Both the position numbers and the translations under genes were made by a program. 64,000 nt of DNA from assembly GCF_051414035.1 (NCBI RefSeq), contig NZ_JBLKNW010000001.1, positions 186,001 through 250,000 on the forward strand, written 5' to 3'. Positions 24,041-32,000 of the stretch are shown in pieces (position 1 is the stretch's first letter; each line of letters opens with the position of its first letter). The stretch comes from Halosimplex amylolyticum (GTDB taxonomy: Archaea > Halobacteriota > Halobacteria > Halobacteriales > Haloarculaceae). The notes under the pieces are model-generated. The model was not told the DNA's origin, did not search any database, and was given only the letters and a program-made list of their open reading frames with translations.

Positions 24041-24739
24041 ATGCCGGAAATCGATAGTAGCCAGTTCGAGGTCACCGAGGAGGGGGCCATCAGGTGCGGT
24101 GACCGGGAACTCAGGCCACCGAGGCGACTCGCCCGGTGCGAGGTTTTCGGGGAGCGACTACTCTTCACTGTCAACCCGACCGCCGACGGCCCGCCAGACC
24201 AGTCGTTTCCGCTCTCGGATCCGAGCAGGAACGCCTTCGCCGTAAGCGCGAACTGTACACGTGAATGGACGGTAGAGCTCGCGAGCCGCCTGAGAGACAG
24301 TTCCGACTGGCACTACCAACTGTGGTCGCATCGGGGACGGCCGATCACGAGATCCAAGAGCCGGGACCACTTTTTCCACGTGTGCCCCGACAGCGGACGG
24401 ATCCTCGATTCGTGGGGTTCGAACGAATTTAAAATGGCCGGCAAACGCCACGGTCTCGACGGGAAAGTGGACGATATTCGGGAATTTGGGGACATCACGG
24501 TCGTCAACGTCGACCAACAGATCATCTACGGGTTCGACAGTGAGGGTCGGCAGTTGTGGCGCCGGAACGACGGACGGACGTGGCGGGTGGGGGAAACTGA
24601 GGCGGGTCCGATCCTGTTTCACCAGCCGGGCCGAGGCGCCAACTCGAAGTTCGTTCTCGAACCCGAGACGGGAGCGCTCACCGAGCACGTATTCGGTCCC
24701 GACGACGTGGCCGCGGACGTGATGGGCGAACCCGAGTAG
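24041..24739 (+). CDS. Hypothetical beta-repeat protein (PQQ/WD-like)
   Basis: A 232-residue soluble protein of no family I can name. It has repeated blade-like segments such as DQQIIYGFDSEGRQLWRRND and DSGRILDSWGSNEF, resembling PQQ-type or outer-propeller repeats that alternate 'record' and 'print' strands. No signal peptide. A CTTATAG box lies about 27 bases before the ATG, so the transcript is leaderless. The GC content and codon use look somewhat less extreme than its neighbours. A damaged paralogue follows at 25151-25993, so this looks like a small locally duplicated family. Confidence 0.6.
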   Translation: MPEIDSSQFEVTEEGAIRCGDRELRPPRRLARCEVFGERLLFTVNPTADGPPDQSFPLSDPSRNAFAVSANCTREWTVELASRLRDSSDWHYQLWSHRGRPITRSKSRDHFFHVCPDSGRILDSWGSNEFKMAGKRHGLDGKVDDIREFGDITVVNVDQQIIYGFDSEGRQLWRRNDGRTWRVGETEAGPILFHQPGRGANSKFVLEPETGALTEHVFGPDDVAADVMGEPE

Positions 24740-25150
24740 CGTTCCCGACGATTCACACCGTCTCGCAGGTATCCCTCTCTGGCTTGCCGGTCCGAACCAC
24801 GAGTACGAGTGCTTCGGGTAACGGCAAACAACTCTGCGTAGGCCTGGCCGAAGACGAACACGGCCACACGCTCGACGACATGGGACGATGCGGACTCGTC
24901 GTCGGCGCGCCCGCCGCAACTGGCGAGCGCGCACGGTGGGTGTAGTCGATGCTCTCCCGGAGACACCCGGCGATTTGGCCAGATAGGACAGTGAGTTCCG
25001 GTTCCGATTCGAGCCACCGCTGCGACCGACTTCCGGTCGTGGTCGACAGCCACAGCCGCTCGTACAGTGAGTGTCTGGGACCGATCAGTCGAACCGGATC
25101 AGGTCGGTCGAATAGAACTTTGTACCGTCGGCCTGTCACTGTTCGCACAG
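24740..25150. other. 410-bp spacer with no convincing gene
   Basis: No reading frame here looks like a real gene. On the plus strand a frame ending near 24945 reads CVGLAEDEHGHTLDD and then GLVVGAPAATGER before a stop, which looks more protein-like than its surroundings and may be the tail of a decayed gene. The rest has lower coding bias than the neighbours. It separates two related genes and may be debris of the duplication. Confidence 0.4.
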
Positions 25151-25993
25151 ATGAACGAACGGGGGACGACTCCAACGTCGAGGTCGCCGATCGGTTTACA
25201 GTGCGGAGCGGTGGGTCCGAGGTACGGATGCCGTACGCGATCCACACGTTCACGGAGGTCGGCGACGGGGCCATCGTCGGGCTCGATCCGGCGGACGCGA
25301 ACCCGAAAGACTCGGACTTCACCGTGGGCGATCGGTCCGAGAATCTCGTCCGTGTGAGCGGCGATTGCGCGCTCGAGTGGGTCGCGGACGCCGCGGACTT
25401 TCCCGTCGACGACGCCGTTCACGAGGAGATATCCGTCCACGACGGTCGTCTCGTCACCGAGACCGACGTCGAGCGGTACGCGGAGTTCGACCTCGACAGC
25501 GGCGCGTTCCGCGACTCCTGGCCGCTCGACGAGTTCGTGATCGGCGACCGTCGCCACGAGTTCGAGCGGCCGGTCGAATCGGTCGAGTCCCTCGATGGGG
25601 CGTGGCTCCTCCAGACTGCCCGTCGCTTGCACTGGTTCGACCGGACCGGGAATCGACTGGCCGAGTGGTCGATGGAGGACCTTCGCAAGCAGGATCAGTA
25701 CGGTGACCTGACCCCGAAGTCCTACCGCGTGGAAGACGCTCCTCGTCGTCCAGGGGGACGCGCGGTTCCGACGCAAGACCATCCTGTTCGGCTTCGACGA
25801 GACGGGGACGCAACTGTGGAGCCGACAGCGCAACCGCGACTGGGGGTTCCACCCCGGAGAAGACGGCCTCGTCGTCTCTACGTTCCTGCGGCGGAACACG
25901 TACGGGACTGTCGCGGTCGACGTCGACACCGGAGCCTTCGTCCGCGTCGTGGATGGTCCCGAGAGCGAAGTCGAACGGTTCCTCGACACCTGA
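25151..25993 (+). pseudogene. Frameshifted paralogue of the 24041-24739 gene
   Basis: Three pieces in two frames make one protein related to the upstream gene. ATG 25151 begins MNERG in one frame; the body (DSNVEVADRFTVRSGGSEV to GDLTPKSYRVE) is in the next frame; the C-terminal part (TILFGFDETGTQLWSRQRNR to SEVERFLDT, stop 25991-25993) returns to the first. The body and tail align with the upstream paralogue (for example DSWPLDEFVIGDRRHEFERP with DSWGSNEFKMAGKRHGLDGK, and FGFDETGTQLWSR with YGFDSEGRQLWRR). The first shift fits loss of a G in the run near 25160, the second lies near 25731. Either a real pseudogene or two sequencing errors. Confidence 0.65.
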
Positions 25994-26163
25994 CGCCGAC
26001 TTCGGTCGGCCGCTCGCGGGTCGGAGCGTACCCGGAGGTGACGGGACGCCGGCGGTCGGTAGTTCTTCCCCGACCCAGCCACGGGAGAGCGGTCTCGCGG
26101 ATGTCCGGCGGGTGAGGGATGTCTGACGTAAAATACAAACCCTCAGCGACCGGGAGACAGTGT

Positions 26164-26523
26164 ATGGGACTAATGAGCAAGATCCTCGGGGAATCAGGCG
26201 GCAGTCGCCACAAGGACGATTACGTTGAGATCGAGAGCGACGGCGTCGACGCCGGGGGGGCCGTGACCCGGATGGAGGTCCGGATCGCGAAGATCGGTGA
26301 CAAACAGGACGTCATCGACATCAAAGACGCCGTCTACGACGGCGACGTCGTCATCGCGGACATCACGCGCCACACGACCCAGGACCGGACGATGGAACAC
26401 ATCACCGACGAACTCAAGCAGGTCGCCAACGAGGTCGGCGGGGACATCGCCCAGAAGGGCGACGACCAGCTCATCATCACGCCCCACAGCGTCGCGATCA
26501 ACCGCGACCCGCTCGGGCAGTAA
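26164..26523 (+). CDS. sepF: Cell division protein SepF
   Basis: A 119-residue protein. SepF anchors FtsZ filaments to the membrane in archaea that lack FtsA. The N terminus (MGLMSKILGESGG) is the amphipathic membrane-targeting helix; the core (VRIAKIGDKQDVIDIKDAVY, GDVVIADITRHTTQDRTMEH) and the end (GGDIAQKGDDQLIITPHSVAI) match the haloarchaeal SepF dimer domain. The ATG at 26164 was chosen because the family starts there and an AAATACAAA box sits about 27 bases upstream; an earlier in-frame ATG at 26119 overlies that box. Confidence 0.92.
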   Translation: MGLMSKILGESGGSRHKDDYVEIESDGVDAGGAVTRMEVRIAKIGDKQDVIDIKDAVYDGDVVIADITRHTTQDRTMEHITDELKQVANEVGGDIAQKGDDQLIITPHSVAINRDPLGQ

Positions 26524-26884
26524 CCGTCCGCCACGCGACCGCTACGCGACGCGGCATCGACGCCAGCCACTGCACTTTCTATCGGCGCGGCCGACCGGGC
26601 GTCGGGGGGGCGCTCCGGACGCCGCACTCCTGTCTCCGACTCGACAGTCGCCAGAAAACATTTACCGGGGCCGCCGGTCTCCGTGGGTGACCGCCTCGTT
26701 CGAGGTGGCGATCGACAGGAACTGTGGACGGCCCTACCCATGACCACAGTTTCGACGGCCCCGCCGGGATACTTGCTCGACGCCTCCCGGAGGGCGTGTG
26801 TGCTATTACGTGTCACACCTATTTAGGGGCACCGCGGCTCGGCGTCGGACTGCGGACCGCGGACCGCGCGGTCGGAAAAGGGCG
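26524..26884. other. 360-bp convergent spacer, possibly encoding a structured RNA
   Basis: No convincing protein gene. A TATA-like AACATTTACC lies at 26657-26666. Downstream are a CCGCCTCG/CGAGGTGG hairpin (26691-26708) and a strong AACTGTGG/CCACAGTT stem (26720-26727 with 26744-26751) with a 16-base loop; two more pairs extend its base, one of them G-T. A 47-codon frame (26683-26826, GTG start) also begins at leaderless distance, so a small ORF is the alternative. The region ends in CTATTTAG. Confidence 0.35.
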
Positions 26885-27277
26885 TTAGACCTCGTCGGCC
26901 TCGTCGGGGCTGTCCTCGACGGAGCGTTTCATCGAGTCGCGACGGCTCTTGGCGTCGCGACCCGTCGCTTCGAGCAGGAAGTCGTTCTTCGCGTCGACCG
27001 CGTCCGCGGCGGCGTCGGCGTTCCCCTCCGCGATGACATCCTCGGCGGGACGCTCCTCGAAATCGACCGCCAGTTTGTCTTTCTTGCCGCTGTACTCGAC
27101 GGTCCCCGCCGTGATGCGCTCGAACACCGGATTGTCGGGGTCCTCGACCACGTACAGGTCGCTCCCCTTGAATTCCTCGGTGGTAGAGATAGTTCCGAAG
27201 TAGTCCTCGATCGTCGCCTCCATGTCTTCGATACGCTCTTCGAGGTGTTCTCCCCGGCGCATCTTGTACTCCCGCAT
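26885..27277 (-). CDS. DUF5611 family protein
   Basis: A 130-residue soluble protein, highly conserved in haloarchaea. It begins MREYKMRRGEHLEERIEDME and continues with a small alpha/beta domain (FKGSDLYVVEDPDNPVFERI) and a charged helical tail. I recall this as DUF5611. No enzymatic motif. An AGGTAAGA-type box on the minus strand sits about 27 bases before ATG 27277, so the transcript is leaderless. Confidence 0.85.
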   Translation of the reverse strand: MREYKMRRGEHLEERIEDMEATIEDYFGTISTTEEFKGSDLYVVEDPDNPVFERITAGTVEYSGKKDKLAVDFEERPAEDVIAEGNADAAADAVDAKNDFLLEATGRDAKSRRDSMKRSVEDSPDEADEV

Positions 27278-27358
27278 GGACGACCTTTTGCGAGCACCGT
27301 TCTTACCTTTTTCGAGCGCGTCGGACGAGCGACCGGGCCGGCCTGCGTCCGGCAGCCG

Positions 27359-28465
27359 TTACTCCTCGCCCGACGAGTCGTCCTCGTGCTGGAGCAGCGT
27401 GCCCCGGTGGCACTCGGGACAGAAGTCGCCCGCGCGAAGGGACGACGAGTCGGCCTCGGTCGTGAACCCGCACTCGGAGCACTTGAACATCCCCTCCGGG
27501 ACGGTGACAGAGGGGCCGTCATCGCCGTCGAGCGAGGGGCCGGCGATCCCGCTGTCGGCCGGTTCGTCCCGCTTGGTCGCCTCGGGCCACTCGCCCATGG
27601 CGTCGCTCCCGGTCGACGACCCCTCCTCTTCGGGCCAGGCGCCGGCGCTCCGGTCGTCGGCAGTCTCGGCCGCCTCGGCGTCGTCTCCATCCGCCGGACT
27701 CCCGGCCGCACTGGCCCCCGCGTCGTTCGCCGTCTCGGCCGAGGGCGTCCCGGCCGCTGCGTCGGCTGCTGGAGCGGTATCAGCTTGCTCCGCGGCCTCG
27801 CTCTCCTCGTCGTCCGCGCTCGGGCCGTCGTCGAGGATCTCGACCTCGTCGGATTCGCCCGCCCGCTCGGCCGGGTCGGTCGGTTCGTCGGGCCACTCGC
27901 CGGGGTCGCGGTCGTCGTCCTCGGCGTCGCCCTCCGTGCTCTCCTCGTCGGGGGCCGGCTCCGATTCGTCGGCCCCGTCGGGCCATTCGCCGGGGTCGCC
28001 GTCGTCGCCCTCGGCGTCGTCGATGATGACCGCGTCCTCGTCTTCGGCGTCGCTCTCGACCGGCGCGTCGGATTCGGCGTCGGGGATCGCCGATTCGGCG
28101 CCGCGGGCTTCCGCCTGGGCGGACGACTCCTCGCCGGTGTCGTCGCCGAGGATGACGGCGTCGGTGGCCTCGGAGCCTCCCGCGGCGTCGCCTCCCTCGT
28201 CGGCCTCGGCGCCGTCGTCGGTGGGGGTCGCCGCGAACTCGTCGTCCGCGGCGTCGCTCTCGTCGTCGTCCGCGGCGTCGTCGGCGTCGGGGGCCTCCAG
28301 CGTCGTCACTTCCTTGTTCTCGGAGACGACGCGCGACTCGCCGCAGCGCGAACAGGTCTCCATCTCCGTGATGGTGATGACCACTTCCGTCCCCTCCTCT
28401 TCGCGCTCCCGTTCGACTGTCGTCTCCCCGAAGCTGTGTCCCAGGAGCGAACACTTGATACTCAT
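27359..28465 (-). CDS. Acidic zinc-ribbon protein (DUF7093-like)
   Basis: A 368-residue protein. The N terminus (MSIKCSLLGHSFGE, then CSRCGESRVV) forms a small zinc-binding module. The centre (residues 55-310) is extremely Asp/Glu/Ala-rich and disordered, with a recurring GEWP-type peptide (DPGEWPDG, DPGEWPDE, AGAWPEEE, MGEWPEAT). The C terminus is a second zinc ribbon (MFKCSECGFTTEAD ... GDFCPECHRGTLL). I recall it as DUF7093. The start ATG 28465 lies about 27 bases after a CTTATG box. Possibly a nucleic-acid or protein-interaction scaffold; unproven. Confidence 0.78.
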   Translation of the reverse strand: MSIKCSLLGHSFGETTVEREREEEGTEVVITITEMETCSRCGESRVVSENKEVTTLEAPDADDAADDDESDAADDEFAATPTDDGAEADEGGDAAGGSEATDAVILGDDTGEESSAQAEARGAESAIPDAESDAPVESDAEDEDAVIIDDAEGDDGDPGEWPDGADESEPAPDEESTEGDAEDDDRDPGEWPDEPTDPAERAGESDEVEILDDGPSADDEESEAAEQADTAPAADAAAGTPSAETANDAGASAAGSPADGDDAEAAETADDRSAGAWPEEEGSSTGSDAMGEWPEATKRDEPADSGIAGPSLDGDDGPSVTVPEGMFKCSECGFTTEADSSSLRAGDFCPECHRGTLLQHEDDSSGEE

Positions 28466-28621
28466 TACCACGTGTTCGTCGCCTCCGAAACATAAGCGTG
28501 CTGTTTGTCCGAACGGCGAGTGCTCCGGCGGTTGCGCGCGGCCGCCCCGACACCTCCACGGCCCCGCTGGACGACCGGACCGAGGGATAAGCGTAAGACC
28601 CGTCCCGACGAACACACTGGT

Positions 28622-28912
28622 ATGAGGGCGAAACCGGAGTACCGCGACCGCGACGACGTGGAGGTCGCTGTCCTCGACGCGCTGGCCAACCGGCGCGAGG
28701 AGGGGATGACCGTCTTCGAACTCCGGTCTCGCGTGGAGGTCGACATCGACGCCCTGGAAGCGGCGCTCGCCGACCTGAAGGACGACGGCCTCATCGAGGC
28801 CACCGAGGAAGACCACCGGACGGTCATCGTCCCCGAAGACGGCGTCGTCGGTCCCGTCGATCCGGAGGACGATTCGTTCATCGGGCAGATCCGCGAACGG
28901 CTCCCCTTCTGA
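28622..28912 (+). CDS. Small winged-helix protein (DUF6432-like)
   Basis: A 96-residue protein with a winged-helix plan: VAVLDALANRREEGMTVFEL, VDIDALEAALADLKDDGLIE and a wing (EDHRTVIVPEDG), then a conserved-looking end (DDSFIGQIRERLPF). Likely a DNA-binding or derived adaptor protein. It is divergent from the zinc-ribbon gene, and both promoters contain the core ATAAGCGT, suggesting coordinated transcription. Start ATG 28622. Confidence 0.78.
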   Translation: MRAKPEYRDRDDVEVAVLDALANRREEGMTVFELRSRVEVDIDALEAALADLKDDGLIEATEEDHRTVIVPEDGVVGPVDPEDDSFIGQIRERLPF

Positions 28913-29011
28913 GTGCGGCCGACAGTTCGACGACAGTCGCTCGATCCCCGCTCGGCCACCCCGAGGCGTACTATCACAGCTGTCTGAACCCAGCGAAAAC
29001 GGTGAGAGCGT

Positions 29012-32000
29012 TCAGTCCCGACGCCGAGCGAGCGCGACGGAGAGCGCGAGGACGGCGAGGGCCGCGAGGCCCGCACCGAATCCGGGGCCGCCCGCGCTGT
29101 CGGTCGCCGTCCCGGTGGGCGCCGCCGTCTCGACCGCGTCCGGCCCCGACTCGGGCGTTCCAGTCGCGGTCACGACAGGTGTCGACGCGGGCGTCGCGGT
29201 CGCAGTCGGCGTCGCGCTGGCCGTCGATTCGGCCGTCGACGCCTCGGTCACGGAGACCGTTCCGGCGTCGACCCCGTCGACGGAAAGATCGTAGTCGCCG
29301 GCCGCATCGAGCGCGGTCGACAGTTCGATCGTCGTCGTCTCGCCGGCGTCGAGAGTCACGTCCTCGGTCGCACGGACGGCGCCGTCAGCGCGCAGCGCGA
29401 CGGTCTTCGTCCCGGCGGCGGTCCCGTCGTTCGAGACGCGCGCCGAGACGGTGACCGACTCACCGACCGTCAGGTCCTCGGCGGGGGCGGTCGGCGAGAC
29501 GGAGAACGCGGCGGCGGTCTCCAACCCGACCGCGAACACGGAGAGGCCGGGCGACGCCGCCTCGAAGCGCGCCCCCCGTTCGGTGTAGCGGACGAATTCG
29601 GTCGCGAGCGGCTGCCACTCGCCGTCGTGGTGGCGGTAGAGGACGACCTCGCTGGCGTTCGTTCCGCTCGTGAGCGCGTCCCAGCCGACGGTGAAGCCGA
29701 TGGTCACGCCCGAGATTTCCGCGTCGGCGACGGAGTGGTCGATCTGCAGGTAGCCCGCAGTGGACTCGCCCACGTCGGTCCGGTCGGGCAGGGGAGTGCC
29801 GTCGGGGACCGATTCGTGCGCGGAGACGTCGAGGGTGAACTCGCTCGCGGTCGTGTAGACCGACAGCGAGTCGACGCCGACGCCGCGCACCGCGCCGCGG
29901 TCGCCGAGGTCGATGCGACCGGCTTCCGACGCGTCGTTCACGCGGACGTTCGTCACGTCGCCGTCCTGTGAGACGGTGACGGGCGCGTCCGACCCGCCGT
30001 CGTTCGACGACCCGGCCGAACTCCCGCCGTCGCCGGCCGATTCGACGGCGACGGTGACCGTGACCGTGTCGGTGTTGCCGGCCGCGTCGGTGACGGTGAG
30101 CGTCACGTCGTAGCTGCCGGCCGACGAGAACGTGTGCGATGCGGTCGCGCCGGTGGCGTCGGTCTGGCCGTCGCCGTCGAAGTCCCATCTGTAGCTGGCG
30201 ACCTGCGCGTTGTCGGTCGAGGCCGACGCGTCGAAGTCGACGCTCGCCCCTTCGTCGACGGTCCGGTCCGAGCCCGCCGATGCGGACGGGTCCGTGACGT
30301 CCGCCACGGTGACGATCACGGTGTTCGTGGACGTCTTCCCGCTGTCGTCGGTGACGGTCAGTTTCACGTCGTAGGTGCCGGGGTCGGTGAAGGTGTGCGA
30401 GGGGGTCGCGCCGGTCGCGTCGGTGGTGCCGTCGTCGTCGAAGTCCCACGCGTACCCGGTGATCGCGCCGTCGTCGGTCGAGGACGAGGCGTCGAAGCTC
30501 ACCGACGTGTCCTCGTCGACCGACTTGTCCGCGCCGGTCTTCGCGACCGGCTTGCCGGAGTCGCCGGAGACCGTGACGGTACCCGACGAGTAGTGGATGC
30601 CGGTCTCCAGCTTGATCGCGCCGGAGTCGAGCTCGTCGACGGAGGAGGCGAGCGACTCGGAGTCGTAGGTCGCCGTCAGCTGGCTCGCGTCGACCCCCCA
30701 CTCGGTGGTGATGCCCGAGGGGATGATGGCCGTGTAGAAGCCGGTGTTGACCGTCTGCCCGTCGGTCTGGTAGTGGGGCGCCGCGACGGTGATCTGCAGC
30801 TTGCCGGCGTTCCCGTCGCTCGGCGCCTGGTACTGCGGCGGCGCGAACGCCTGGGCGTCGGTCACGACCATCCCGCCCTGGACCTTGTCGGCGAAGCTGT
30901 TCTGGATGGCGATGACCGACATGTCGACGACCGCGTCGTAGTGGGTCGTCGCCGACGCGTTCTTCAGCGGCCACTCGTTGGGGTCGGGGTTCGCCACCTC
31001 GTCGTGCCAGTAGGCGTCTGCCGGCTGGAGCGTGAACGTCACGGCGGTCGTGTTCGCGTCGACCTTCGACGTCTCCCAGCCCTCGGCGTTGGCGTTGCCC
31101 ATCACGAACGTCGGGTCGAAGTTGTCGACGGTCAGCGTCACCTCCAGGTCGGTGTCGCTGTCGATACCGGCGATCCCGTCGAGCTCCCGCGTGTCGGGCT
31201 GCCCGGTCGGGTGGAGGTGGAAGTCGAGGCTGTTGAACTCCCAGTTCCAGTCGGTCGCGACGTCGACGCCGGGGACGGTCGACCCGTTCGCGGCGTAGGT
31301 GACCGACGTGTCGGCGACCTCCGCGCACGGCGAGCCGGGGATGCCGATGCACGTCCGGTTGGACGAGGAGTGGATCGTCCGGGTCCGTGACGTGTCGACG
31401 ACGTTCGTCACCACGGTGAAGTTCCGGTTCACGTCGGAGGCCTTCGTCGCGATCGTCACGGTCCCGCTCTGCTGGTCGATCGGCTTCTGGACCGTCGTGA
31501 ACCCGGAGTTGAGCGTGATCGTCTTGACCTCCAGCTTCGCGTTCTCCGCTTTGAGGTTGCCCAGTTCGTAGCCCACCTCGATGCCCGAGCCCTTGGAGTT
31601 GTCGAGGGTCGTGTGGTCGACGGTGGTCTTCACGCCGCTGTAGACGGTGATCGTCCGCGTGTCGCTGTCGATGATGGTGTCCGACGTGGTGTCGACGAGT
31701 TCGACTTTCCCGTTGAACTGCTTGGCCCCGAGTTCGGACTGGGGCACCTCCACCATCGCGAAGCCCTTGAGCGTGCCGACGTTCGTCTGGGTCGCGATGG
31801 GCGAACTCGTGGACTCGGAAGCGTTGTAGAACCGGAGTTCGAGGTCGCCGTACGAGTCGACCTCGCCGGTCGCGTTGACCATGAGGAACAGCGACGTGAA
31901 CCCGCCCGTCGATAGCTCCCCTGTCTCGAGGCTCACGTACGGCGCCGCCGGGACGTTCGGGCCGCTTTCACCGCCGCCGTCGCCGCCGACGGACACGGTA

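Noticed and set aside
24753..25322. Minus-strand 189-codon frame in the spacer after the beta-repeat gene
   Set aside because: Ser/Arg/Pro-rich without motif; extends antisense into the frameshifted paralogue.
26334..26816. Minus-strand open frame across sepF and the following spacer
   Set aside because: Overlaps sepF antisense, has no leaderless promoter at its start, and shows low-complexity composition.
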